Shown: positions 1 through 7,204, counted from the stretch's first letter. The stretch: DNA of 64,000 nucleotides from Streptomyces toyocaensis (GCF_000725125.1 NZ_JFCB01000006.1:124001-188000); one strand, 5' to 3'. Numbers and translations are program-made. The notes: generated from the sequence alone by a model not told the origin.

Positions 1-258
1 CGCAGTCCTGGTGACACAGCGTCGTTTCGCTGCTCGATCCGAAGCGCGCAACGCGTTCGCGAGCCTCGCCGATCGCAGTCGACGGGGGAGAGTGGATCAA
101 AAGTTCAGAAGGACACCGGGCGACCCAAAAGCCCTTCTCGCTCGGTTTTTTGCGCGGCCAATTTTCAAGATCTATTCGCGTGAACTCGGTTCGACCCCTT
201 TAGCGACCGTCACCCTGCGTGATGTGACGTTGTGTGCCCGATTCGCGGTTGATCTTGG
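1..258. other. Left-edge region with no convincing gene
   Basis: I see no supported gene here. The stretch has several T-rich runs (around 145-155) and is less GC-biased than the flanking DNA. An open frame on the plus strand (11-265) has no Streptomyces-like codon pattern or ribosome binding site. The next gene to the right reads toward this region, so it may hold that gene's 3' untranslated region. Confidence 0.5.
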
Positions 259-492
259 TCACTGATCGGGGGTCACGACGAACGACCCCTTGTTCGGGAG
301 CGTCACGACCAGGCCGCGCTCCCGCAGCTCCTGCACTGCGCGCCGGGCGGTCCCCGGAGCGACCCCGTACTGCGCCCCCATGTCCCGCTCGTTCGGCAGT
401 CGGGCGCCGTGTGGCAGTTGGCCGGCGCGGATCTCCGCCTCGACCTGGTCGGCGACGCGGACGTAGACGTAGACGAACGGGTCTTCGCTCAT
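259..492 (-). CDS. Small GntR-type winged-helix regulator
   Basis: A 77-residue protein consisting almost entirely of a GntR winged helix-turn-helix. The recognition region LPNERDMGAQYGVAPGTA (about residues 32-49) is followed by a helix ending in RERGLVVTLPNKGSFV. There is no effector-binding domain, so it is much shorter than ordinary GntR regulators. The ATG at MSEDP is preferred because the domain starts directly after it; an in-frame start lies 36 bases upstream. It is divergent from the small genes at 663-1015, and CGTATGG occurs at 502-508 and 550-556 in the shared promoter region. KorSA-type GntR repressors control transfer genes in AICEs and Streptomyces plasmids; assigning that role here is an inference from position. 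Confidence 0.7.
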   Translation of the reverse strand: MSEDPFVYVYVRVADQVEAEIRAGQLPHGARLPNERDMGAQYGVAPGTARRAVQELRERGLVVTLPNKGSFVVTPDQ

Positions 493-662
493 GGTCCGGA
501 ACGTATGGCCGTGCCGTGCACCTGGCACCCGTAGGTGGCGCTGTGTGGCCGTATGGGGTGCCCTGTGGTGGCATGTAGCGGTACGGTCCGACCAGCGGAA
601 ACGAGATGGCCCCCGCGCCGTGCGACCGGCCGGGGGCGTGGACGACTGGACTGGAGTCGACA

Positions 663-857
663 GTGAACGAGACTACGCAGCACACGGCCACCGAGGGCAA
701 CCCCACGAGCTACGGCTTCTGCTCCTGGCACCAGCGGTTCGCCGGCGGCGTGCGGCTCATCGACGTCATCGAGCAGGGCAGCGGGGCGGGCGGCGCGCAG
801 TACGCGTGCGGGCCGTGCCGTGAGCTCCACGGCCTGGTGCCGTTCGCGGACCGGTGA
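663..857 (+). CDS. Small Cys/His-containing AICE protein
   Basis: A 64-residue hypothetical protein starting at GTG (VNETTQH). It has a possible metal-binding arrangement: FCSWHQRF near residue 20 and YACGPC near residue 50. Such pairs of small Cys proteins occur in AICE accessory regions, but I cannot name the family or a function. Its stop codon overlaps the GTG of the next gene (GTGA), so the two are probably translationally coupled. A longer frame from an ATG at 606 exists, but its extra N-terminus looks non-native. Confidence 0.55.
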   Translation: MNETTQHTATEGNPTSYGFCSWHQRFAGGVRLIDVIEQGSGAGGAQYACGPCRELHGLVPFADR

Positions 858-1015
858 GCGGCGAGGAGCGGACGCCGGAGTGCACGTTGGGTGAGCACGT
901 GATGTGCGGCGGTCCGCAGGAGATCCGGCGCCCGGGCGCCCCGAAGTGGGAGGTGCCGGTGCTGACGGTGCGCTGCGCCTGCTCCTGCCACGGCAGACAC
1001 CGGTCCGGCCGCTGA
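854..1015 (+). CDS. Very small Cys-rich protein
   Basis: A 53-residue frame from GTG 854 to TGA 1015 that overlaps the preceding gene by four bases. It contains five cysteines, including the cluster CACSCHGRH near the C-terminus and one in MCGG. The start/stop overlap, third-position G/C use and a terminator 40 bases downstream support a real gene. The Cys/His cluster suggests metal binding, which is inference only. No function is recognised. Confidence 0.5.
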   Translation: MSGEERTPECTLGEHVMCGGPQEIRRPGAPKWEVPVLTVRCACSCHGRHRSGR

Positions 1016-1054
1016 CGTTCAATCCCCCGTGCGTGGCGGCCGGCCCGGGCAGCG

Positions 1055-1089
1055 CGAAGGCCCCCGAGAACCAGTCTCGGGGGCCTTCG
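1055..1089. terminator. Bidirectional hairpin terminator
   Basis: A perfect 15-bp inverted repeat (CGAAGGCCCCCGAGA with its complement) and a five-base loop. It lies between the small plus-strand genes and the convergent minus-strand tra gene, so it can serve both. Confidence 0.8.
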
Positions 1090-1106
1090 TCGTGCGCCCG
1101 CTGACA

Positions 1107-1250
1107 CCCCTCTACGGGCGCTACCTTGCAGGTGGGGGCCCTCTACCAAGGTCACTACCGGGGTAGCGGGCCCCCTCTACATCAGGCGCCCTCGGCGACG
1201 GGCCCGGAGGGGTTGTTCCTAGCGGGGTCGGTAGAGGGGGTGGCCTCTAC
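1107..1250. repeat. Iterated 8-mer CCCTCTAC beside tra: candidate clt/TRS
   Basis: CCCTCTAC occurs at 1108-1115, 1139-1146 and 1173-1180. The inverse GTAGAGGG is at 1231-1238 and a variant GCCTCTAC at 1243-1250. The last two lie inside the 3' end of tra. Streptomyces TraB translocases are known to recognise arrays of 8-bp repeats (TRS) in the cis-acting clt locus, often next to the tra gene. That this array is the clt locus is an inference from position and pattern. Confidence 0.5.
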
Positions 1251-3377
1251 CCGCCGGGCTGACAGCAGGAGTTCCGCGGGCACCGCGGCCTCGAGGTCGG
1301 CCCGCCGGTACCCGGCCCGGTTCACCCCGGACACCTTCACCTGCTTGGTGGTGCGGTCGACGCCGGCGGCCTCCAGCTCGGCGGCCAGCTGCTCGGCGTC
1401 CCAGTCGCCGTACCGGTCTTCGTCGACGTTCACCAGGCGGTCGAGCAGGTCGACGGTGTGCATCCGGTCGGTGTGCCGCATGACGTCGAGGCAGTCCGAC
1501 AGCACGGGGGCGATGGTGACGCCGGCCTGGTCGGCGGCCGCGGTGACGTCTCCGGCGGCGTCGCCGGTCAGCTGACCGTGCTTCGCCCGGAGGGCGCGGC
1601 CACGCTGGCACAGCTCGGAGAAGTCGGGCCCCGGCAGGAAGTCCGCCCGCACGGTCACGAACGAGGCCGGGCCGGTGACCAGGACGCCGGTACCGCGGTG
1701 ATCCTCGGAGAGCACGGACGCGTCGGCGCCCTGGGCGGCCTTCCCCTTGCCCAGCACCATGTCGGAGGACGTCTGGTCGACGACCTGCGTGCAGTACCGC
1801 AGGGTGATGATCTCCCGCAGCTTCGTCGGCACGGAATCGGCGTCGGGCCGCTGGGAGGCGAAGTTGCAGATGAACCCGGCGGCCGGCCCGCGGCGGGCGA
1901 TCCGGCACAGATCGTTGATGACCTGCTCGCGGTCGTCGCGCTCCATCGCGGTGAAGTACTCCTGCAACTCGTCGATGGTCACGAAGATGACCGGCAGGTT
2001 GTACCGCTCGACGATGCCCGGGGTCAGCTTCCCCTCTGGGCAGACGGAGACGGGAAGGCCGCGCAGCAGGACGAACCGGCGCTCCATCTCCGCAAGGAGT
2101 TCCTTCAGCATGCCCTTGAGGGCCTCGACGGCGTCGTCCTCGGCGCCCATGACGAGCCGGTGGGCGACGGCCTTCATGGGCATCCAGTCGGCGCCGCCCT
2201 TGCCGTCTGCGACGTAGTGGCGGACGTAGGGGTCGAGGAGCCCGGCGGCGGTCATGAGGCGCTGCGTGAACGTCTTGCCGCGCCGGGGCAGGCCGCCGAA
2301 GAACAGGGACTGCCACATGACGGGCACGGTGATGCGGTTGCCGCGGGCGTCCTGCCCGAACGGGATCGGCTCCCACACGCTGAACGTGTCGGCCTTGACC
2401 AGCGGCGACGGCACCGGAGCACCGAGGTAGGGGTCATCGTCGGCGACCCACAGCGAGACGCGGCCCGCGTTTCCGCCGGCCGCGGCCCGCACGCGGGCGG
2501 CGATCACCTGGATTTCGTCGACGCCCAGCTCTGCGGCGATCGCCGTGCGCTTGGCGAGGACGTCCGCGGCGGTCTTCCCGCCGCCCTTGGGCAGGTCGAA
2601 GATGACCGCCCAGCCGTTCCCGTCCCGTACTGGGCCCATCACGCAGGTGACGCGCGGCCCGTCGTCGTCGCCCTTGCCCTGCTTGAGCAGGCCGGCGGCG
2701 CGCAACGCGTCGTTGAGCTGCTGCGCGGACATGTCCACCCGCAGGGGCGGCGTCGGGTTGTCGAGCAGCTGCACGTCCTCCCCGCGACCGAGGTAGGCCA
2801 GGGGCAGCGTGGCCGCGGCGACCATCCCGAACTGCAGGGCAATGGGTGCGAGATACCAGCCGACCGCCGTAGCGGCGACGGCGGTAGCGGCGGCACCCCA
2901 CCGCCAGCGGCGGGCGAGGGTGCGCTCCCGGTGCAGCAGCGCGTACCGCACGGCCAGGTCGACGTCATCGGGCTTGGCCTTCACCTGCGCGCGCAGGGCC
3001 TTCACGGCGGCGCTCTGGTCGTGCGCGGTCAGCGTCGGCCACAGGCCCCGCAGGGCGCGCCACAGGCCCTTGGTGGCCAGCCAGGCGGTACGCCACGCGT
3101 ACTTGGGGACGCGCAGCAGGTGGTAGCGGGTGTGCCAGGCGCACAGCCTGCCCAGGGCTACGGCGTTCGCCTTCAGGGAGGCCGCCGACCGGGCCCACGC
3201 CGGGAGGATCGGCACGTCCGGCACGGTCAGCCAGTCGGCGAGTGGGTTGTCCGGGCGGTCGACGGCCTCGACCTCGGCCAGCTGCTCGTCGACGGCGGGC
3301 TCCGGGGCGAACTTCAACAGGGAGACCTGCGGCTTGTCGTGCCCGTTGACCACGGGCCGCGGCAGGAGGTCGGTCAT
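1182..3377 (-). CDS. tra: FtsK/SpoIIIE-type conjugal DNA translocase (Tra)
   Basis: A 731-residue hexameric-type ATPase expected to pump double-stranded element DNA between hyphae at the membrane, as TraB/TraSA does. A hydrophobic segment at about residues 158-196 can form two membrane helices. The Walker A loop is GLPRRGKT (about 362-369) and the Walker B strand VIFVTIDE (about 463-470). The C-terminal region (GYRRADLEAAVPAELLL) is the place where related proteins carry the winged helix that reads the TRS repeats. The start is placed at MTDLLPRP, preceded by GAAGGA nine bases upstream; a frame 30 codons longer is open but has no such site. It is the last gene of the minus-strand operon, and its 3' end overlaps the CTCTAC repeat array. 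Confidence 0.9.
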   Translation of the reverse strand: MTDLLPRPVVNGHDKPQVSLLKFAPEPAVDEQLAEVEAVDRPDNPLADWLTVPDVPILPAWARSAASLKANAVALGRLCAWHTRYHLLRVPKYAWRTAWLATKGLWRALRGLWPTLTAHDQSAAVKALRAQVKAKPDDVDLAVRYALLHRERTLARRWRWGAAATAVAATAVGWYLAPIALQFGMVAAATLPLAYLGRGEDVQLLDNPTPPLRVDMSAQQLNDALRAAGLLKQGKGDDDGPRVTCVMGPVRDGNGWAVIFDLPKGGGKTAADVLAKRTAIAAELGVDEIQVIAARVRAAAGGNAGRVSLWVADDDPYLGAPVPSPLVKADTFSVWEPIPFGQDARGNRITVPVMWQSLFFGGLPRRGKTFTQRLMTAAGLLDPYVRHYVADGKGGADWMPMKAVAHRLVMGAEDDAVEALKGMLKELLAEMERRFVLLRGLPVSVCPEGKLTPGIVERYNLPVIFVTIDELQEYFTAMERDDREQVINDLCRIARRGPAAGFICNFASQRPDADSVPTKLREIITLRYCTQVVDQTSSDMVLGKGKAAQGADASVLSEDHRGTGVLVTGPASFVTVRADFLPGPDFSELCQRGRALRAKHGQLTGDAAGDVTAAADQAGVTIAPVLSDCLDVMRHTDRMHTVDLLDRLVNVDEDRYGDWDAEQLAAELEAAGVDRTTKQVKVSGVNRAGYRRADLEAAVPAELLLSARRVEATPSTDPARNNPSGPVAEGA

Positions 3378-3463
3378 GATGGGGCTTCCTTCTCTCTGCG
3401 GAGGGTTGGGAGGCCCGGGGACGGCGGACAGCTTGGCGGTTGAGCGCCGTCCCCGGGGCGTGG

Positions 3464-3646
3464 TCACTTGCCGTTCTTGCGCTTGCGGGCCTGGTTCTCG
3501 ATGCGCTCGAACTTGCGCTTCAGGTCGGAGAGGTCGACGTTTCCGGTGCCGTCGTCGGCGATGCCGCGCTTGGCCATGCGGGCGATCAGCCCGGCCAGGC
3601 GGACCTTCTCGCCGGCGGTGAAGTCGCTCATGTTGAGGCCGTCCAT
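3464..3646 (-). CDS. Small basic AICE protein (60 aa)
   Basis: A 60-residue protein, MDGLNMSDFTAGEKV..., ending in the basic stretch NQARKRKNGK. It starts two bases after the stop of the upstream gene, with GGAAGGGGAAG as a ribosome site overlapping that gene's end. This is normal operon spacing between the spread-type genes and tra. No domain is recognised. The high charge and small size fit accessory transfer proteins of AICEs, but the function is unknown. Confidence 0.55.
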   Translation of the reverse strand: MDGLNMSDFTAGEKVRLAGLIARMAKRGIADDGTGNVDLSDLKRKFERIENQARKRKNGK

Positions 3647-3648
3647 GG

Positions 3649-3810
3649 TCACTTCCCCTTCCGGGCGTTGGCCTGGTGTTCGCGGCCCATCTGGGCGGCG
3701 CGAGTCGAGCTGTCGGTCTCCCAGCCGCGGGCGCCGCACGAGCACTCGTAGACGTACTTGCGGCCGCCCCGGGCGGGTTTCACGTTGATGTAGTGGCTGC
3801 TGCCGAACAC
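3649..3810 (-). CDS. Small AICE mobile-element transfer-type protein
   Basis: A 53-residue protein starting at GTG (VFGSSHYINVKPARGG) with AAGGAGG just upstream. It carries a C-x-C pair in VYECSCGARGWETD and a basic end. Proteins of this size and pattern are often labelled mobile element transfer protein (SpdA-like) in Streptomyces AICEs. I rely on that resemblance and on its place directly upstream of tra. Its function is not known; a role in plasmid spread is possible. Confidence 0.6.
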   Translation of the reverse strand: MFGSSHYINVKPARGGRKYVYECSCGARGWETDSSTRAAQMGREHQANARKGK

Positions 3811-3824
3811 GGAGCCTCCTTCGC

Positions 3825-3849
3825 GGGCCGGGGCTGTCCCGGCTCCCCT
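3825..3849 (-). repeat. 25-bp AICE intergenic repeat, copy 1
   Basis: Identical to 4273-4297 and starting GGGCCGGGGCTGTCCCGG. Each copy lies directly upstream of one small operon gene and is followed on the plus strand by a GC-rich hairpin and a GGGCAGCC-GTCAG block that overlaps the end of the preceding gene. The arrangement suggests a duplicated gene-plus-spacer module or a shared RNA structure. Confidence 0.7.
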
Positions 3850-3885
3850 CACCGCCCGTGCGAGACGGGCGGATCGGGCAGCCAG

Positions 3886-4254
3886 TCAGGCGGCGGTGGG
3901 CTTGGGCATGGCCCGGCAGGTGGAGGCGTGCTGGTTGGCGTGGTCGCGGGCCTCCTCGCGCTCGTTGGGCAGGTAGTCGGTGTCGAAGGGCGAGCCGGGC
4001 GAGGGGCGGCCGGTGGTCTCGCAGCCGAGGCACTCCCAGCGGAAGCCTTCGACCGTGTGGAGCCCGTCGCCGATGTAGGGGCGGCCCTTGGCGAGGTAGC
4101 GGGTGCGGAAGGTGTGGGAGCGGAGTTCGACGGTGGCGCCGCCGACGGTGAGGAACCGCATGACGACGTCGCTGCTGGTCTGCGGGGCAGTCTCGGTGGT
4201 GTCCGTGGTCTCGGGCATGGCGGTGTCCTTTCGGCGGGTGAGGAAGGCGAGCAT
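3886..4254 (-). CDS. Hypothetical AICE protein with CxxC motif
   Basis: A 122-residue protein. GAGAGG precedes the ATG used here; an alternative start at MPETTD (4218) has AAAGGA upstream. The central part holds ECLGCETTG, and the C-terminus HANQHASTC adds His and Cys residues, so a zinc site is possible. No transmembrane segment or known domain is seen. It lies between the two copies of the 25-bp intergenic repeat in the transfer operon. Function unknown. Confidence 0.6.
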   Translation of the reverse strand: MLAFLTRRKDTAMPETTDTTETAPQTSSDVVMRFLTVGGATVELRSHTFRTRYLAKGRPYIGDGLHTVEGFRWECLGCETTGRPSPGSPFDTDYLPNEREEARDHANQHASTCRAMPKPTAA

Positions 4255-4272
4255 CTGCGTCCTCTCTCGGGT

Positions 4273-4297
4273 GGGCCGGGGCTGTCCCGGCTCCCCT
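4273..4297 (-). repeat. 25-bp AICE intergenic repeat, copy 2
   Basis: Second exact copy of the sequence at 3825-3849, again followed by a hairpin (CCCCGCC/GGGCGGG, about 4300-4320) and GGGCAGCCGGTCAG at the end of the upstream gene. Confidence 0.7.
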
Positions 4298-4335
4298 TGG
4301 GCCCCGCCGGAGGGGCGGGACCCGCGGGCAGCCGG

Positions 4336-4650
4336 TCAGCGGCCCTTCCGCTGGAAGTCGGCCCACATGCCGCGCAGGACCAGGGCGAGGATCGCCACCG
4401 ACACGGAGCCGATCGCCACCGCGACCGCGAACAGTGAGGCGACGAGCCCGCCGGCGATGCACACCCCGCCGACGACGAGCCACTTCCGCGCGTCGAACTC
4501 CTTCGGCGCCGGGTGCTGGTGCTGGCAGGCGGGCGGCTGCTGGGTGGCCTGCTGGGCGGCGAGGACGGCGGCCACGATCTGGGTGACGTCCGCGGTGTTC
4601 GCGGCGGCCTCGCGGGCGGCGGCCTCTGCCTTCTGAAGGGCGTCGCTCAT
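4336..4650 (-). CDS. Spread-type (SpdD-like) small membrane protein
   Basis: A 104-residue protein. The Ala-rich N-terminal helix (MSDALQKAEAAAREAAANTADV) looks like a coiled coil. It is followed by a His-rich spacer (ACQHQHPAP) and two hydrophobic segments (WLVVGGVCIAGGLVASLF and VAVAIGSVSVAILALVL). This layout matches Spd membrane proteins, which help plasmid DNA spread within recipient mycelium. Its ATG overlaps the stop of the upstream DUF2637 gene (ATGA), implying translational coupling. The Spd label is by analogy. Confidence 0.65.
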   Translation of the reverse strand: MSDALQKAEAAAREAAANTADVTQIVAAVLAAQQATQQPPACQHQHPAPKEFDARKWLVVGGVCIAGGLVASLFAVAVAIGSVSVAILALVLRGMWADFQRKGR

Positions 4651-5324
4651 GCCGGCACCTCGTCCTTCACCAGCGCCAGCCGGGCACTGTCACGCTCGCT
4701 GTCCAGCCGGGCGTACACCTGCTGTACGTAGGACCGGGACCGGGTGGCCACCTGTGCAGCCTCCGCCAGCGACAGGCCGTCCTTCCACGCCTGCAGGATC
4801 GCGGCCTTCGCCTCGTCGGCGTCCAGCCTGCGCGGCTCCGGGCGGGCCGGTACGTCCAGGGCGAACGGCTGCTGTCCACCACAGATGACGTGCAGCTCCG
4901 GCCGTGGGGGCTCCACGGGCGCGGGCGCCGGGGTGTCCACCTGAACAGGTGCCTGTACGGGCTCCGCAGCCTCCGGCACGGCCGGGGTGTCCGCCTCCGG
5001 CTCGTCGGTGCCGGTGATGGCGTGCAGCCTGTACAGCACGAGCGGCGCGATCGCGGAGACACCGACGACCAGCGGCACCGACACTTCGAGGAGTCCGGCC
5101 GTGACGAGGTGGGAGAGCGCGTTGACGACGATCATCGCGAGGACGGCGGCCAGGACGTCGCGGTGCTGCCGCATCGCGCGGACGGTCCACACGTCCAGGG
5201 CGCCGGGCACCGCCGCGGCCACCCACTGGTTGTAGCCCACCGCGCGCGCCAGTTCGTACTCGGCCGACGCGGTCGCGACGAGCGCGAAGGCGAGCGCGGC
5301 CCACTTGAGGTAGTCGCGGTTCAC
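4647..5324 (-). CDS. DUF2637 membrane protein (SpdB-like)
   Basis: A 225-residue protein starting at GTG (VNRDYLKWAALAFALVATA). The N-terminal half has about four membrane helices, with the DUF2637-type features GYNQWVAAAVPGALDVWTVRAMR and LVVGVSAIAPLVLYRLHAI. A Pro/Ala/Val-rich linker follows. The C-terminal segment AILQAWKDGLSLAEAAQVATRSRSY resembles a resolvase-type helix-turn-helix. DUF2637 proteins are typical of AICE spread genes. The start overlaps the upstream stop (GTGA), and GGGGGAG is the ribosome site. A membrane domain joined to a DNA-binding-like tail fits a role in moving element DNA, which is inferred. Confidence 0.75.
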   Translation of the reverse strand: MNRDYLKWAALAFALVATASAEYELARAVGYNQWVAAAVPGALDVWTVRAMRQHRDVLAAVLAMIVVNALSHLVTAGLLEVSVPLVVGVSAIAPLVLYRLHAITGTDEPEADTPAVPEAAEPVQAPVQVDTPAPAPVEPPRPELHVICGGQQPFALDVPARPEPRRLDADEAKAAILQAWKDGLSLAEAAQVATRSRSYVQQVYARLDSERDSARLALVKDEVPA

Positions 5325-5725
5325 TGGCGCTCCCCCCTCAGGTGCGCCAGCTCGTCGAGGGCGCGGTCGATGCGGGCAGCGGCGGCGCGAAGGGCCCGGG
5401 TGAGGTTCCGGCCGTCCTTGACGGCGACGGTGGCGTCGACGTCGAGGTGGACGTGCAGCAGCGGGAGCGGCTCGGGGCGGATCTCGCCGTGCGGGGCCTG
5501 GGTGATGCGGGCCTCGAGGATCCGCTCGCGGCCGTACTGGGCAGTGACGACGTCCGCGGTGATGACGGGCCCGTCGTGGGTGACGTCGGCGAGGTACTCG
5601 ACCAGGTCGTCGTCGTGGCCGATGCACCAAGCCGGTTCGGGCACGGTGACCTCACCGTGGTCGAGGGTGTCGAGAACGACGGTGCGGTCCCGGTAGCGCG
5701 GGGCCTGCTTGCGGGGCTCGCTCAC
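5321..5725 (-). CDS. Hypothetical AICE operon protein
   Basis: A 134-residue soluble protein with a GTG start (VSEPRKQAPRYRDR) overlapping the upstream stop. It is acidic, with conserved-looking patches such as PAWCIGHDDD and HDGPVITADVV and a helical C-terminus (RALRAAAARIDRALDELAHL). The CIGH segment resembles short motifs in DUF6907-like Streptomyces proteins, but I do not assign a family. Both its borders are four-base overlaps, so it is translated as part of the operon. Confidence 0.6.
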   Translation of the reverse strand: MSEPRKQAPRYRDRTVVLDTLDHGEVTVPEPAWCIGHDDDLVEYLADVTHDGPVITADVVTAQYGRERILEARITQAPHGEIRPEPLPLLHVHLDVDATVAVKDGRNLTRALRAAAARIDRALDELAHLRGERQ

Positions 5726-6495
5726 CGCTGTCCCTCCAGCCAGGCGAAGGGGCGGAGGGTGGCGGCCGTCTTGAACACGCGGAGCGCCGCGCCCTCGGGG
5801 GCGTCGGGCAGCGGGAACACGCGGCCGTTGTTCAGCGAGGCCAGCAGCCGGGCCCCGTGGTGCTCGCACCCGGACGCGGCCCCGTGGCTGGCGTCGCGGA
5901 CCGTGACGACGAGCGGACCGTCGCACGGCGTGGGGTCCTCGCGGTGCGCGGCCGGGCAGCGCGACGCCAGCGGCTCGACGGCGACGGCGCGGGCCAGGTG
6001 CTCCCGGGTCTCGCGCAGGGCGGCCGTGTACTGGTCGAAGGCGAGCAGCAGCTCGTCGACCTGGGCGAGGGAGAGGTCCGGCCACGCCCCGCCGGCGTAG
6101 ACCGTGAGGAGCGGCTGCTCGCCCTCCCACTGGGTGAGCTGGAACGGGTTCAGCGGGTAGTCGGCGAACGAGACGTTCAGCCCGTGCTCGGGCCCGTGGT
6201 GGATGGGCTCGCGCGGGTCACCCCGGTCGCCGCAGTACTCGCCGGTGCACTGCCCGTCCAGGGCGGTGCAGACAGCGGGGTGCTCGCGCGGCGCCTCCGC
6301 CTCACCGTGCTCGGTGTTGATGCGCTCGGCGTCGGCGACGGTGATGTACCGGCGGGAACGGGTGACGTCCTCGTTCCAGGTGCTGGCGTCGGCGCTGACG
6401 ATGCCCTCAAGCGGGTGCGGGGCCGCGGCCGTGGGCTGCGACGGGATGCCTGCGAGGCAGGCAGCCACGTGCCGGCCGATGGCAGACTGTGCCAT
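5722..6495 (-). CDS. Hypothetical protein, DUF6907-like, first gene of AICE operon
   Basis: A 257-residue protein with AGGAG six bases before the ATG. Residues about 60-165 contain a Cys/His pattern (AVCTALDGQC, YCGDRGDPREPIHH, PEHGLNVSF) followed by a strand region and a helix (LSLAQVDELLLAFDQYTAAL). That order recalls DUF6907 proteins of actinobacteria. A second Cys/His pattern (RCPAAHRE, GCEHHGARLL) is near the C-terminus. It is the promoter-proximal gene of the operon that ends with tra, and the intergenic region upstream carries two inverted repeats likely to be operators. Biochemical function unknown. Confidence 0.6.
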   Translation of the reverse strand: MAQSAIGRHVAACLAGIPSQPTAAAPHPLEGIVSADASTWNEDVTRSRRYITVADAERINTEHGEAEAPREHPAVCTALDGQCTGEYCGDRGDPREPIHHGPEHGLNVSFADYPLNPFQLTQWEGEQPLLTVYAGGAWPDLSLAQVDELLLAFDQYTAALRETREHLARAVAVEPLASRCPAAHREDPTPCDGPLVVTVRDASHGAASGCEHHGARLLASLNNGRVFPLPDAPEGAALRVFKTAATLRPFAWLEGQR

Positions 6496-6595
6496 AGCGG
6501 TCTCCTGTAGTAGCAGGTGATCCGTCAGGCCCCTTCACGGTGTTGGTAGCACCGGGTTGGGGCCGCCGTCGTTCTCGACGACACGACTCACCGTA

Positions 6596-6612
6596 GGGAA
6601 CACGATGTTCCC
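6596..6612. promoter_or_regulatory. Inverted-repeat operator candidate
   Basis: GGGAACA-CGA-TGTTCCC is a perfect 7-bp inverted repeat in the divergent promoter region between the AICE operon and the small HTH gene. The same TGTTCC/GGAACA half-sites recur at 6662-6685. Confidence 0.6.
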
Positions 6613-6661
6613 TGTCAACGGCGTTGGGCCTAGTCATTCATCGCCAAGATATGTAACGTCA

Positions 6662-6685
6662 TGTTCCATGATGCCGAGTGGAACA
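6662..6685. promoter_or_regulatory. Second TGTTCCA/TGGAACA operator candidate
   Basis: TGTTCCA, ten bases, then TGGAACA, ending nine bases before the HTH gene start. A protein bound here would block that gene's promoter or ribosome site, which is consistent with autoregulation. Confidence 0.55.
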
Positions 6686-6694
6686 CTATGTGCC

Positions 6695-6928
6695 ATGGAC
6701 AAGCGATCATTGGCCCAGCTCGCAGGCCGGTTCCGAGACGCCGAAGCGCGGACCGAGATCCTGCGGCAAGAGCTGGCCGTCGCCATCAGGCAGGCCGACA
6801 CCGACGGGGTCGCGCAGAAGGACATCTGCGAGGCGACCGGCTACACCCGTCAGCAGGTGCGGCGGATCGTGAGGGCTGCGGACAGTGACGGCGAGCAGTC
6901 CGCAGACAGTCCGCAGGACGATCAATAA
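6695..6928 (+). CDS. Small helix-turn-helix protein
   Basis: A 77-residue protein, MDKRSLAQLAGRFRDAEAR..., with the helix-turn-helix-like part GVAQKDICEATGYTRQQVRRIV (about residues 38-59). It is divergent from the AICE operon and follows the two TGTTCC/GGAACA repeats closely. It is the obvious candidate to bind them and act as the element's switch, though that link is inferred. A strong hairpin terminator follows. Confidence 0.65.
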   Translation: MDKRSLAQLAGRFRDAEARTEILRQELAVAIRQADTDGVAQKDICEATGYTRQQVRRIVRAADSDGEQSADSPQDDQ

Positions 6929-6981
6929 CGTCTAGCATCACCCAACGCACACCAACGCATAAAACCGCTGGTCAACGGGGT

Positions 6982-7015
6982 ACGCCCCCTCCGTCGCAGA
7001 TGACGGAGGGGGCGT
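6982..7015 (+). terminator. Hairpin terminator
   Basis: A perfect 14-bp stem (ACGCCCCCTCCGTC with its complement) and a six-base loop, downstream of the small HTH gene. It also approximates the right limit of recognisable AICE content. Confidence 0.8.
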
Positions 7016-7204
7016 TTCAGTTCGAGCTCTACTTCGACGTGTGATCCCGGCGATGCACGTGTGACGCGTGAGTCGTACGGCGCCCCCGTCCCGGTCTCCC
7101 GGGGCGGGGGCGCCGGCGTGTGCGGGCTGTCCGGAATCCTTCCCTCTCGGCGCCCGGCGAGGGATCCTTGTACTGACACTGTTGTTCGAGAGAAGGTCAC
7201 GGAG

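Noticed and set aside
11..265. 84-codon plus-strand frame at the left edge
   Set aside because: No ribosome site, atypical codon use and no recognisable motif.
6929..7204. A tRNA-derived attachment site for the AICE
   Set aside because: No tRNA-like cloverleaf or TTCGANNC block was found; only a terminator and a non-coding spacer.
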